From NCBI GenBank assembly GCA_045534575.1, contig JAZSJZ010000012.1, forward strand, positions 1 through 64,000: a stretch of 64,000 nucleotides of DNA. Direction: 5' to 3'. The notes under the pieces were generated by a model. The model ran no database searches, was not told the origin of the DNA, and saw only the letters and a list, made by a program, of their open reading frames with translations. The stretch comes from UBA4636 sp045534575. GTDB taxonomy: Bacteria > Bacillota > Clostridia > Christensenellales > Borkfalkiaceae. Below, piece after piece: positions 43,306 through 51,239 of this stretch. The translations under genes were made by a program, and so were the position numbers. Each line of letters starts with the position of its first letter. Position 1 is the stretch's first letter.

Positions 43306-43332
43306 AGATAACGGGCTTATAGCCTAGTTTTT
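43306..43332. repeat. Dispersed CTATAG element, copy E
   Basis: AGATAACGGGCTTATAGCCTAG plus five T, 8 bp after the DUF378 stop. This copy shares GATAACGGG-S-TTATAG with the terminators at 61475 and thereby links the two groups of elements. Confidence 0.8.
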
Positions 43333-43412
43333 AAGGCTTATGGTAAAAAAACGAAATGTTAATTTTAAAACTTAAAAGATAAAATTTTTATCTTAAGACT
43401 TAAACAAAATTT

Positions 43413-43440
43413 GGCTTTGAGAAATTCTTAAAGCCTTTTT
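43413..43440 (+). terminator. Intrinsic terminator
   Basis: GGCTTT…AAAGCC stem followed by six T. It insulates the queT riboswitch unit from upstream transcription. Confidence 0.7.
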
Positions 43441-43479
43441 TGTTGCGTTCTTAATTTTTATTTCATGCTTTTTAAACGC

Positions 43480-43508
43480 TTGCAAAAACCAAAACTTTCG
43501 TGTATAAT
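43480..43508 (+). promoter_or_regulatory. queT promoter
   Basis: TTGCAA (43480-43485), 17-nt spacer, TATAAT (43503-43508); the transcript would start near 43515, just before the riboswitch. Confidence 0.75.
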
Positions 43509-43520
43509 AGCAATAACTTA

Positions 43521-43568
43521 TTTCGACAGTTCGCTTGTACCATCCTGTCGCTAAACAAAACTAGGGCT
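43521..43568 (+). ncRNA. preQ1-I riboswitch
   Basis: P1 stem CGACAG (43524-43529) / CTGTCG (43545-43550) encloses a loop beginning GTTCGC and ending ACCATC; the A-rich tail CTAAACAAAACTAGGG (43551-43566) is the characteristic pseudoknot-forming 3' strand of the class I preQ1 aptamer. It lies between a promoter and a terminator directly upstream of queT, the expected target. An OFF switch is expected: preQ1 binding favours the terminator. Confidence 0.87.
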
Positions 43569-43596
43569 ACTTTTTAATATTGTTTATTGTTAATTG

Positions 43597-43627
43597 AAGT
43601 GGCTTTTGTTTTAAGCCACTTTTTAAT
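43597..43627 (+). terminator. Riboswitch-controlled terminator
   Basis: AAGTGGCTT and AAGCCACTT form a 9-bp stem followed by a T run, 30 nt after the aptamer and 25 nt before queT. This is the probable expression platform. Confidence 0.85.
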
Positions 43628-43649
43628 TTTTGCTTATTTTGGAGAAATT

Positions 43650-44168
43650 ATGAAAAACAAAAGTTCGGTTATTTTAGCACGAGCAGGCATAACCGCCGCC
43701 CTTTACGCCATTTTAACCATTGCCGTTGCGCCACTATCTTATGGACCTATTCAGTTTAGGTTTAGCGAGGCGCTTTGCATCTTGCCACTTATTTTTCCCG
43801 AGTGCGCTATCGGCGTTACGCTCGGTTGCTTTATTGCAAACTTTTTTGGAAACGGCGTTTTAGATATTGTTTTAGGAACTTTTGCAACGCTTTTAGCATC
43901 ATTTTTTACGGCGCTATGCGGAAAATTTATCAAAAACACGCCTTTAAAACTTTTCTTAGGCGCTCTCGCCCCCGTTTTGTTTAACGCAATTATAATTCCG
44001 TTCACGTTTCTTGCCGTAACAGACCTTAAAGAATTTTACTTTTTTAACGTTTTCACTATTGCCCTTGGAGAAATAGTTTGCGTTGGTATTTTAGGCACGA
44101 TTTTATATTTTGCATTAACAAAATTCACAAAAGAAAAACAGCCTATAAAAAATGAAAAAATGAAATAA
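43650..44168 (+). CDS. queT: Queuosine-precursor transporter QueT
   Basis: A 172-residue membrane protein of the QueT family, the substrate-binding (S) component of an ECF transporter for preQ0/preQ1. It has about five to six hydrophobic helices and the family-typical LSYGPIQFRFSEALC and FGNGVLDIVLGTFATL segments. It needs the shared energy-coupling module, which is encoded in this window at 49469-52045. ATG 43650 follows GGAG. The preQ1 riboswitch upstream supports the assignment, and suggests salvage of a queuosine precursor. Confidence 0.93.
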   Translation: MKNKSSVILARAGITAALYAILTIAVAPLSYGPIQFRFSEALCILPLIFPECAIGVTLGCFIANFFGNGVLDIVLGTFATLLASFFTALCGKFIKNTPLKLFLGALAPVLFNAIIIPFTFLAVTDLKEFYFFNVFTIALGEIVCVGILGTILYFALTKFTKEKQPIKNEKMK

Positions 44169-44239
44169 AATATGTGAGATAATTGTCTTATTAAATGAAG
44201 ATACAAAATCTTTTAAGTTGTTATTAGGAGGGAGAAAAT

Positions 44240-44788
44240 ATGAAAAAATTTAGAATTCTTTTAGCCGTTTTGCTTGTTTTCACCCTTCTTCTTTCCATAA
44301 CTTCTTGCAAGCAAGCGGAAAATAGCAATTCCCAAAGCAATGAAAACAGCGAAAGTTCAAGCCTAAATATTAGTTCTTCACAAGAAGGAAACGACATTTT
44401 TCCTAGCGTTGTTGGCGTTGAAGCAACTATGTGGGAAATATCTAACCAAACTAAGGTTCATATTAAAACATTGCGCTCTGATGAGAAAGAGGATACTCTT
44501 TATTATTACAAGGCAAGTAGCGAATTAGTTCTTGAGCTTAACGTAATAAGACGGCACTTAAACGATGGTCAAAACGGAACAGTCGGCTCACATCAACTTA
44601 TAACTACTAAAGATAGTTACCAACTAAATTTCGACCAAACAAAACTCTCGGTTAATTTTATTGACCAAGACGAGGGCTTCCCGCGTTTTAGCGTTACGGG
44701 GCTTTCGTTGCAAGAAGAAATTGAGCTTAAAATTTCGTTTTCTCAAAAACCAGAATACTCTGTAACTTTTAAATTATGGTTTTACTAA
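44240..44788 (+). CDS. Hypothetical lipoprotein
   Basis: A 182-residue exported lipoprotein (lipobox SITSC, Cys 23) with a short Ser/Asn/Glu linker to about residue 52 and a single beta-rich domain of about 125 residues. No family recognised. The start follows AGGAGGGAG. The linker style matches the BspA-like and pectinesterase lipoproteins in the window. Confidence 0.8.
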   Translation: MKKFRILLAVLLVFTLLLSITSCKQAENSNSQSNENSESSSLNISSSQEGNDIFPSVVGVEATMWEISNQTKVHIKTLRSDEKEDTLYYYKASSELVLELNVIRRHLNDGQNGTVGSHQLITTKDSYQLNFDQTKLSVNFIDQDEGFPRFSVTGLSLQEEIELKISFSQKPEYSVTFKLWFY

Positions 44789-44798
44789 ATTTCAACAC

Positions 44799-44831
44799 AA
44801 AAAGGGCTTTATCTTACAAGCCCTTTTTTTT
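44799..44831 (+). terminator. Lipoprotein gene terminator
   Basis: AAAGGGCTT and AAGCCCTTT stem with an 8-nt loop and a run of eight T, 12 bp after the stop. Confidence 0.88.
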
Positions 44832-44857
44832 AATCTAAAAATCGACTTTTTAACGAA

Positions 44858-44896
44858 AACAACGGACGGTCTGCCTATAGCAAACCGCCCGTTGTT
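44858..44896. other. Long imperfect hairpin
   Basis: AACAACGGACGGTCTGC and GCAAACCGCCCGTTGTT form a 17-bp stem with two mismatches that become G·U pairs in the minus-strand RNA, around loop CTATA. It is not followed by a T run, so it is not an ordinary terminator. It contains the GCCTATAGC sequence seen in the dispersed element. It precedes a possible small gene. Confidence 0.6.
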
Positions 44897-44916
44897 ATAA
44901 TATGATAAGGGGGAAA

Positions 44917-44994
44917 ATGATGAACTGGATTTCAATACCACGCTATTTTACAACTTTAACTTTAGTTTTGCAAACGAAAACCTTTTGTTTTTAA
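44917..44994 (+). CDS. Possible 25-residue small protein
   Basis: Candidate only. An ATG preceded at 4 nt by AAGGGGG, the best Shine-Dalgarno match in its area, opens a 25-codon frame (MMNWISIPRYFTTLTLVLQT…CF) ending in TAA. The peptide has an aromatic N-terminus and a short hydrophobic stretch. It lies between the long hairpin and the promoter of the PTS_EIIC_2 gene, so it would be its own transcript. It could equally be chance. Confidence 0.3.
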   Translation: MMNWISIPRYFTTLTLVLQTKTFCF

Positions 44995-45069
44995 AAATTT
45001 AATTTTACTATTTTTGATACCTTTCATAACTAAAAGTTATATCAAATTTTTTGCAGTTTTTCATTTGGT

Positions 45070-45098
45070 TTGACATTGATATATTTCTTTGCTAAAAT
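45070..45098 (+). promoter_or_regulatory. Promoter of the PTS_EIIC_2 gene
   Basis: TTGACA (45070-45075), 17-nt spacer, TAAAAT (45093-45098), 40 bp before the ATG. Confidence 0.82.
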
Positions 45099-45138
45099 TT
45101 AGTCATCCTTTAAAAATTATACGAAGAGGAAAAGGTTT

Positions 45139-46236
45139 ATGGCTAAAAAAGAAAAACGGAAAATTTTAGGACCGATTGGCTCGATTCTTCGCTATATTTT
45201 TATAGACGGGCTTTCGGGCATGGCTACGGGGCTTTTTGCCACGCTTATTATTGGCACGATTATTTGCCAAGTGGGAACGCTTGTTGGAGGACAAGTCGGC
45301 TACTACTTAAACGCTGTTGGAACTTTTGCTAAAGTTTTAATGGGCGCAGGTATTGGGCTTGGGGTTGCTTACAAACTTAAAAAAGACCCGCTCGTTGCAA
45401 TATCTGGTGGCGTTGCTGGTATGATTGGTGCGTTTGCTTCCAAAATTATTTCATCGCCTACCATTGTTTTCAACGGCTCGCTAACAACACTTGTTTCGGT
45501 TGGTGAACCTCTTGGCGCGTTCGTTGCAAGTTTCGTTGCAATAGAGGTTGGCTCGTTAGTTTCGAAAAAAACTAAGGTTGATATTATCGTAACGCCAATC
45601 GTTGCTATTTTCTCAGGTAGCATAATTGGACTTTTGGTTGGTCCGCCAATTTCTTCGTTTATGACGTTCATTGGCGATATTATTAACACTTCGGCTCAAC
45701 AACAACCTATTCTTATGGGAATTTTAGTTGCCGTTCTTATGGGTATTTGCTTAACGCTTCCAATATCTTCCGCAGCCATTGGCGTATCGCTAGGGCTATC
45801 TGGAATCGCGGCAGGTAGCGCGGTTATCGGGTGCTGTTGCCAAATGATAGGCTTTGCCGTTATGAGTTTTAGAGAAAACAAGTTCGGTGGCTTGGTTGCT
45901 CAAGGCGTTGGAACTTCTATGCTTCAAATGCCAAACCTTCTAAAGCACCCTATTTGCTGGTTGCCACCTGTTATCGCATCGGCAATTTTAGGACCGATTG
46001 GCGCAGTTTTGGGATTGACTTCTTCCGCCGTTGGTAGCGGTATGGGAACGGCTGGGCTTGTTGGACCTATTGAAACTTACTTTACTATGACTAACGCCGG
46101 CACTTCGCCTATTATCGTTCTATTGCTAATTTTAGGCTTCTGCATTGTTTTGCCTGCTGTTATTTGCTTAGCAATTAGCGAGTTTATGAGAAAGAAAAAC
46201 CTCATTAAAGAAGGCTACTTAAAATTAGAACTTTAA
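45139..46236 (+). CDS. PTS_EIIC_2 / PfoR-type membrane protein
   Basis: A 365-residue integral membrane protein with about nine hydrophobic segments of the PTS_EIIC_2 family (COG3641, 'PfoR'). Recognisable by its Gly-rich helices and the segments DGLSGMATGLFATLIIGTI and GTAGLVGPIETYFTM. Members resemble the membrane domain of a sugar phosphotransferase permease but occur without IIA/IIB domains, as here; substrate and role are unsettled. The start follows GAGGAAAAGG. Single-gene unit with its own promoter and terminator. Confidence 0.87.
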   Translation: MAKKEKRKILGPIGSILRYIFIDGLSGMATGLFATLIIGTIICQVGTLVGGQVGYYLNAVGTFAKVLMGAGIGLGVAYKLKKDPLVAISGGVAGMIGAFASKIISSPTIVFNGSLTTLVSVGEPLGAFVASFVAIEVGSLVSKKTKVDIIVTPIVAIFSGSIIGLLVGPPISSFMTFIGDIINTSAQQQPILMGILVAVLMGICLTLPISSAAIGVSLGLSGIAAGSAVIGCCCQMIGFAVMSFRENKFGGLVAQGVGTSMLQMPNLLKHPICWLPPVIASAILGPIGAVLGLTSSAVGSGMGTAGLVGPIETYFTMTNAGTSPIIVLLLILGFCIVLPAVICLAISEFMRKKNLIKEGYLKLEL

Positions 46237-46240
46237 TGCA

Positions 46241-46274
46241 AAAACCACGCTATAACACCGTTATCGCGTGGTTT
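46241..46274. terminator. Terminator with conserved inner stem (ATAAC/GTTAT)
   Basis: Outer stem AAAACCACGC/GCGTGGTTTT, T·C mismatch, inner ATAAC-ACC-GTTAT. It starts 5 bp after the stop of the PTS_EIIC_2 gene. Confidence 0.88.
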
Positions 46275-46317
46275 TCTTTAACGCTAAAATAAAATCTGCA
46301 AAAACTTGATTAACAAA

Positions 46318-46366
46318 AAAAAGAGCAAACGGCAAAGATTTTATCTTGCTCGTTTGCTCTTTTTTA
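46318..46366. terminator. Bidirectional terminator
   Basis: AAAAGAGCAAACG and CGTTTGCTCTTTT form the outer stem, with an inner GCAAGAT-type stem, T-rich on both strands. It serves the convergent minus-strand gene ending at 46370. Confidence 0.85.
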
Positions 46367-46369
46367 ATT

Positions 46370-46906
46370 TTAAAATTCGTCGATACTATCATCAACCGTG
46401 TTTGCTTGTGGAATAACTTGCTCGTTGATACCATTTATTTTGTTTAACTGCGTTGTGATAAATTGCGCCCATACTAGTGGTTTTGCAACCATAAACTTGT
46501 GCGCTTTTTCTTCAGTGAACAAAACTACTGCGTTTTGTTCGGTTGCGAAATTTTTAACGGTTTTTAAATCGATAACCGTTTTTAAGTTGCCGTCTTTTGC
46601 TTTTTTGCGATAAAGAAGAAGGCTATCTTCAAACAAAAAGAGCCAGCCGTTAGAAAAACCAAAGGTTACAACGCCTTCGCAAATTGCTTGGTTTTGGCTT
46701 AACACTTCTTCTCGAATTTGTTTAAACGCTTTTTCGGGGTGCTTTGTTACTAAAGCCATTAACCCACCGAACATTGCGCCTGCAAAAATTGCCGAAACTA
46801 GCGCAACAATAAAAAGGCCCGTTGACAAAAAGAAATAAATGCCCATACCTAAGCCAAAGCCTAAACCCATAAATAAATATTCTTTGCCACCATTTTTAAT
46901 AATCAT
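46370..46906 (-). CDS. Hypothetical membrane protein
   Basis: A 178-residue protein with two hydrophobic Gly-rich helices (about residues 12-30 and 32-53), a basic cytoplasmic-looking beta-rich region (about 60-150) that could be a PH/GRAM-like fold, and an acidic tail ending DDSIDEF. No family recognised. The start follows GAGGTGA. It is 15 bp after the next gene upstream, so the two form a probable operon. Confidence 0.75.
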   Translation of the reverse strand: MIIKNGGKEYLFMGLGFGLGMGIYFFLSTGLFIVALVSAIFAGAMFGGLMALVTKHPEKAFKQIREEVLSQNQAICEGVVTFGFSNGWLFLFEDSLLLYRKKAKDGNLKTVIDLKTVKNFATEQNAVVLFTEEKAHKFMVAKPLVWAQFITTQLNKINGINEQVIPQANTVDDSIDEF

Positions 46907-46921
46907 TTTATCACCTCGAAA

Positions 46922-47428
46922 CTATTTTCTTTTGAATTCATTAATTATTATATCACAAAAACTAAAATCTTGCAAGCCCTCTAAATTTTCAGCCGTTAAA
47001 ACGAAAATAAAATCCGTTTTGCCTTGCTTTATAACAGCCGATTTTCTTTCCATATGATAATACTGGTTATTGATTTTTGCTTTGACGGTTAGAGTTTTAT
47101 CTATTTTATTTTCTTTCAAACTTTCAAAATAGCACACTCTGCCAAGTGAAAATTTGCTCTTCCCTTTAATTTCAAAGTTAAGTTCTTTTTCTTGCTCGTT
47201 AAAACTTGTTACCTTAAGCGAAAAAAACTCAGTTTCCTTCTTTTCGCCAACGCTTAAGTTAATTTCTCCGCCGTAAACAAAAGGCGTTAGATTATAATCG
47301 TTGATATTTTCTAAAAAATAGGTTTGCCCTTTGAATAAATAGATAATATTAGGAAGGAACAATAATATTAGCGCGATAACAGCAACGACTAACGCTATAA
47401 CTACTCTAATTTTAACCTTTTTTTCCAT
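46922..47428 (-). CDS. Hypothetical membrane-anchored protein
   Basis: A 168-residue protein: one N-terminal hydrophobic helix (about residues 8-28) and a beta-rich exported domain of about 135 residues. No cysteine lipobox. ATG 47428 was chosen because AAAGGTTGAAGG precedes it; an upstream TTG in frame is less likely. Function unknown; first gene of a two-gene unit with 46370-46906. Confidence 0.75.
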   Translation of the reverse strand: MEKKVKIRVVIALVVAVIALILLFLPNIIYLFKGQTYFLENINDYNLTPFVYGGEINLSVGEKKETEFFSLKVTSFNEQEKELNFEIKGKSKFSLGRVCYFESLKENKIDKTLTVKAKINNQYYHMERKSAVIKQGKTDFIFVLTAENLEGLQDFSFCDIIINEFKRK

Positions 47429-47540
47429 AACCTTCAACCTTTATTTAAGACTATTTGCTAGTTCTATTATACAATAAACAATAAAAAAAGTAAATAAACA
47501 ATCATAACTTATAACTTGCCCGAAGGGCAATCATAACTAA

Positions 47541-47573
47541 CAAAAAATGCCCAGCGTATGCTGAGCATTTTGT
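47541..47573 (-). terminator. rplM-rpsI operon terminator
   Basis: AAAATGCcCAGC and GCTGaGCATTTT pair around GTAT, with a T-rich end on the minus strand. Just beyond it, 47501-47538 contains a small GCCC-GAA-GGGC hairpin between two ATAACT/ATCATAACT spacers, a minimal version of the hairpin-chain layout. Confidence 0.8.
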
Positions 47574-47589
47574 TTCGAGCAATTTGAAA

Positions 47590-48000
47590 TTATCTCTTAC
47601 TAAATTGTGGAGCACGACGTGCTTTCTTGAGACCGTATTTCTTTCTTTCCTTCATTCTTGGATCTCTCGTTAAGAAGCCAGCCTTTTTAACGATAGTTCT
47701 AAGTTCTGGTTCTGCAACGATTAAGGCTCTTGCAATACCGTGACGGATTGCGCCTGCTTGACCAGTGTAACCACCACCACGAACGTTTACAAAAACGTCG
47801 TAAGAAGAAAGTTTTTCGGTTAAGGTTAAAGGTTGACGAATTACGAATTTAACAGTATCAAGCGCGCAATATTCGTCAATGCCTCTGTTATTGATAATGA
47901 TTGAGCCACTGCCACCCGGAATAAGACGAACTCTTGCAACAGCTTTTTTTCTTCTACCGGTTCCCCAATATTGAACCTTTTTCTTTGATGCTTTAGCCAT
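47590..48000 (-). CDS. rpsI: 30S ribosomal protein S9
   Basis: A 136-residue ribosomal protein with the S9 motifs YWGTGRRKKAVARVRL, VRGGGYTGQAGAIRHGIARAL and the basic C-terminus RRAPQFSKR that reaches the tRNA in the P site. It follows rplM by 13 bp, the standard L13-S9 pair. Confidence 0.98.
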   Translation of the reverse strand: MAKASKKKVQYWGTGRRKKAVARVRLIPGGSGSIIINNRGIDEYCALDTVKFVIRQPLTLTEKLSSYDVFVNVRGGGYTGQAGAIRHGIARALIVAEPELRTIVKKAGFLTRDPRMKERKKYGLKKARRAPQFSKR

Positions 48001-48013
48001 TTAAAAATTCCTC

Positions 48014-48451
48014 CTATCTTCTAACGATTTCGAGTGCTTCAGGCATTTGGGCTTGTTGCTTGTGTTCAGCGCCCTTATAAACGCGAAGTTTCTTAATCAT
48101 TTGTCTGCCAAGGCTGTTCTTTGGAAGCATACCTTTGATTGCTTCAAAAACAACAACGTCAGATTTTTTTGCCATCATTTCTGCATATGGGGTTTGCTTT
48201 AAACCACCGATATAACCGGTGTGGTAAGTATAAAGTTTATCTTGAAGTTTGTTACCGGTTAAAACAACCTTATCACAGTTGATAACGATAACGTAATCGC
48301 CACAATCAACGTGTGGAGTGAAGGTTGGCTTGTTCTTTCCTCTTAAAACTGCCGCTACTTGAGATGCAACACGGCCTAGTGGAACGCCAGCAGCGTCAAC
48401 CACATACCATTTTCTTTCTACAGTTGCGGAGTTTGCCATATATGTTTTCAT
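48014..48451 (-). CDS. rplM: 50S ribosomal protein L13
   Basis: A 145-residue ribosomal protein with the L13 features RKWYVVDAAGVPLGRVAS, GDYVIVINCDK and GMLPKNSLGRQMIKKLRVY. It has its own promoter 95 bp upstream and is followed by rpsI. The 283 bp upstream to truA hold only this promoter and an AT-rich leader with no recognised leader-RNA structure. Confidence 0.98.
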   Translation of the reverse strand: MKTYMANSATVERKWYVVDAAGVPLGRVASQVAAVLRGKNKPTFTPHVDCGDYVIVINCDKVVLTGNKLQDKLYTYHTGYIGGLKQTPYAEMMAKKSDVVVFEAIKGMLPKNSLGRQMIKKLRVYKGAEHKQQAQMPEALEIVRR

Positions 48452-48542
48452 AAATTTCTCCGTAAATTTTATTCGGTTTGATAAAGGCTAAATTTAAGAG
48501 GGGCTAATTCCAAACTTTGCCATTTTTCAAACGTGCCTTGTA

Positions 48543-48571
48543 ATTTTAAACAATTATTATATTTAAGTCAA
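48543..48571 (-). promoter_or_regulatory. rplM-rpsI promoter
   Basis: On the minus strand: TTGACT (48566-48571), 17-nt spacer, TAAAAT (48543-48548). Confidence 0.75.
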
Positions 48572-48734
48572 GCATTTTTCGGCATTTTTTATATAATTTT
48601 ACTTGTTTTATCGCCAAATTTTAAAGCAATCACAATATGTTGTGCCTAAAATTTATTAGCGCACAAGCAAATTTAAAGTTTTTCTTTTTGTAGCCTTTAA
48701 AATTTTAGTTTTTCTTAAAACTTTGCAACAGATA

Positions 48735-49472
48735 CTATAAATCGTATTCAACGCTATAAAGCGTTAAGCCACGAGGCGGGGTTGTTTTAAACTCGTTTAT
48801 GCGTTTTTTATCTTTTAGCGCTTTTTCGATATGGCTTGAAGAAATTTTGCCTTCCCCCACCGCTAGAAGCGCGCCAACGATAATTCGCACCATATTATAC
48901 AAAAAGCCGTTGCCCGTGATTTTTATTTTTATCATATTTTCGCTGTGTGAAATTTGCAAATCGTAAATTTCGCGCTCGGTGGTTTTTGCATTAGAGCCTA
49001 CTGACGAAAAAGCCAAAAAATCGTGCTTGCCGATAAAAAGTTTTGACGCATCTTTCATTTTTTCGATGCAAGGCATTTTGTCTATGCGGACGCTAAACCT
49101 ATCTAAAAGTGGCTCTATAACCTCGCTAACGTAAAGTGAATAGACGTAAGTTTTCTTTTTTGCTGAGGCTATTGCGTGAAAATTATCTTCCGCTTTTTGG
49201 CTTTTTAAAATTTTAATATCGTTTGGCAAATGCTCGTTGATAACGACGCTTAACTTTTCAACGGGAATTTTAGTGTTAATATCAGCGTGAGCAACTTGAC
49301 CTTTTGCGTGAACGCCCGTATCAGTTCGCCCGCTCGCGGTAACCTTTACCCTTTCGCCAACCGCTTTAAAAATTGCTTCTTCAACTACTTCTTGAACGGA
49401 AATTTTGTTTGGTTGCTTTTGCCAGCCGAAATAGTTAGTGCCATCATAACTTATGGTAAATTTGACTATCAT
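48735..49472 (-). CDS. truA: tRNA pseudouridine synthase A
   Basis: Forms pseudouridine at positions 38-40 of tRNA anticodon stems. In 245 residues the catalytic Asp sits in GRTDTGVHAKGQVAH near residue 52. YDGTNYFGWQKQP at the start and GNGFLYNMVRI toward the end are family-typical. It overlaps the ecfT stop (ATGA). Confidence 0.96.
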   Translation of the reverse strand: MIVKFTISYDGTNYFGWQKQPNKISVQEVVEEAIFKAVGERVKVTASGRTDTGVHAKGQVAHADINTKIPVEKLSVVINEHLPNDIKILKSQKAEDNFHAIASAKKKTYVYSLYVSEVIEPLLDRFSVRIDKMPCIEKMKDASKLFIGKHDFLAFSSVGSNAKTTEREIYDLQISHSENMIKIKITGNGFLYNMVRIIVGALLAVGEGKISSSHIEKALKDKKRINEFKTTPPRGLTLYSVEYDL

Positions 49473-50290
49473 ATTATCGCCACCACTAGCCCGTTTAAGA
49501 AAATTACGCCAACGAACAGCCCTACCATAACGACGGTTGCAACTAAATCTCTAACGCCAAATTTTAACTTTTTATATTTGGTGCGCTTTTGGCTTACGCT
49601 ATAGCAACGGGCGTCCATTGCCTCGCCAAGTTCGTCCGCTCTACGGAACGCCGAAACGATTAGCGGAATTAAGATTGGCAAAAGTGCTTTTATTCTTTTG
49701 AAAACGTTTCCGCTTTCGAAATCTGCGCCCCTTGCTTTTTGGGCGGAAATTATTCTTTCAGTTTCTTCCATAAGCGTTGGAATAAACCTTAGCGCAATGC
49801 TCATAATGAGTGCAAGTTCGTGCACGTTCAACTTAATTAAGGTTAACGGCTTTAACAAACTTTCAATGCCGTCGGTGAGAGCAACAGGGGTTGTTGTTAG
49901 CGTTAAAATTGCGCTACCAAAAACTAGGAAAGATAATCTCATTGCCATAAAAAGCGCAAACGTTAGCGACTTATCGGTTATTCTAAACACCCAAAAACTA
50001 ACAAGTTCCACCGCGCCTTCTTCTTCGTGAAGAAATATGTTGATAAGGAACGTGAAAACGATTATGAACAAAATTGCACGTATGCTTTTTATAACTTTTA
50101 AAACGGGAACTTTAGAAAATAAAATAGCGATTAGCAAAAACGCTCCTGCGGCAACAAAGCCCCAGAAGTTCTTCACGATGAAAATCAACACGATATATGC
50201 AATTAAAAGGACAAGTTTTGCACGAGCATCCATCTTATGCACGAAGGACTCTTGCGGATAATACTGCCCAAACGCTACGTCGTTTAACAC
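49469..50290 (-). CDS. ecfT: ECF transporter T component
   Basis: Membrane scaffold of the group II energy-coupling factor transporter that serves several vitamin-binding S components. The 273 residues have about five to six helices, and the coupling motifs ARGADF and AMDARCY (consensus A-R-G near the ATPase contact) are visible at about 188 and 240. Starts at GTG 50290 after AAGGAAAG. Partners are the two ATPases upstream; QueT at 43650 is a probable client. Confidence 0.95.
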   Translation of the reverse strand: MLNDVAFGQYYPQESFVHKMDARAKLVLLIAYIVLIFIVKNFWGFVAAGAFLLIAILFSKVPVLKVIKSIRAILFIIVFTFLINIFLHEEEGAVELVSFWVFRITDKSLTFALFMAMRLSFLVFGSAILTLTTTPVALTDGIESLLKPLTLIKLNVHELALIMSIALRFIPTLMEETERIISAQKARGADFESGNVFKRIKALLPILIPLIVSAFRRADELGEAMDARCYSVSQKRTKYKKLKFGVRDLVATVVMVGLFVGVIFLNGLVVAII

Positions 50291-50343
50291 TAAATTACTT
50301 TCCTTATTATTAAATAAATAACTATTTTTTGTTTAAATTTTTT

Positions 50344-50373
50344 AAAAAAGTGGGGCTATAAGCCCGTTATTAG
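50344..50373. repeat. Dispersed CTATAG element, copy H
   Basis: On the minus strand: AATAACGGGCTTATAGCCCC followed by ACTTTTTT, overlapping the ecfA2 stop codon. Its core is identical over 22 bases to the copy inside ecfA1 (51871-51898). Confidence 0.82.
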
Positions 50374-51239
50374 CCGTTTTTCAAAATTGTGTCTTTTAAC
50401 TTTAGGCAAAAATCGTCAAGTTTGAAAGACGAATCAATTTCAACTTTATCGCTTAGAGCCTTGGTTAAATACGCCGTTACAGGCACTTCAAGGTTAGCCT
50501 CTTCAATAAGCCTTGCGTTTTTGAAAAGTTCTTTCGGCGTGCCACAAGATACGATTTTCCCTTTAGAGAATAGCGCGGCTTTTGTGCAATGCTCGCAAAC
50601 GTCGTTCATATCGTGCGAGACGATTATGATTGTTTTTGCCGTTGTTCTGTGAAGTTCGTGCAGAAGTTTCCAAAGTTCAGTTTTTCCCGCAGGGTCTAGA
50701 CCAGCGCAAGGCTCGTCTAAAACCAAAATTTCGGGGTTGACTGCAATAACGCCAGCGAGCGCAACCCTTCTTTTTTGACCGCCCGATAAATCAAACGGGG
50801 ACTTATCTTTAATTTCTAAAAAGTTAAGCCCAACCTTTTCAAGCGCGCTTTTAACAAGTTCGGTAACTTCGTCGTCAGTTTTTTCGGGGTAGAAGTTTTT
50901 AATGCCGAAAGAAACGTCTTCAAAAACCGTTTGAGCAAAGAGTTGATATTCTGGGTATTGGAACACAACGCCGACTTTTTTTCTTAAATCTTTAAACTTT
51001 CTTTTATCTTTTTTCTTTTTTACTTTAAGGTTAAACTCGCCAACCGTCATTTCGCCCTCTTGCAGTGGAAGAAGGGCGTTTATGTGCTGAATAAAGGTCG
51101 ATTTGCCACTTCCCGTATGCCCGATTACGCCGAAAAACTCGCCTTCTAAAATCTCTAAGGAAACGTTATCGAGCGCAAGCGTTCTAAATTTCGCCTTTTT
51201 ATTATAGGAAAAGTTTACGCCTTTTGCAGATATTCGCAT
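50370..51239 (-). CDS. ecfA2: ECF transporter ATPase A2
   Basis: Second ATP-binding subunit of the ECF transporter. In 289 residues: Walker A GHTGSGKST, Q-loop GVVFQYPEYQLF, signature LSGGQKRRVALAG, Walker B LVLDEPCAGLDPAG. It starts 25 nt inside the end of ecfA1 and is followed after 79 bp by ecfT. Confidence 0.95.
   Translation of the reverse strand: MRISAKGVNFSYNKKAKFRTLALDNVSLEILEGEFFGVIGHTGSGKSTFIQHINALLPLQEGEMTVGEFNLKVKKKKDKRKFKDLRKKVGVVFQYPEYQLFAQTVFEDVSFGIKNFYPEKTDDEVTELVKSALEKVGLNFLEIKDKSPFDLSGGQKRRVALAGVIAVNPEILVLDEPCAGLDPAGKTELWKLLHELHRTTAKTIIIVSHDMNDVCEHCTKAALFSKGKIVSCGTPKELFKNARLIEEANLEVPVTAYLTKALSDKVEIDSSFKLDDFCLKLKDTILKNG

Noticed and set aside
44858..44896. Terminator
   Set aside because: The stem is long but no T run follows on either strand; a separate strong terminator for the upstream gene lies 30 bp before.
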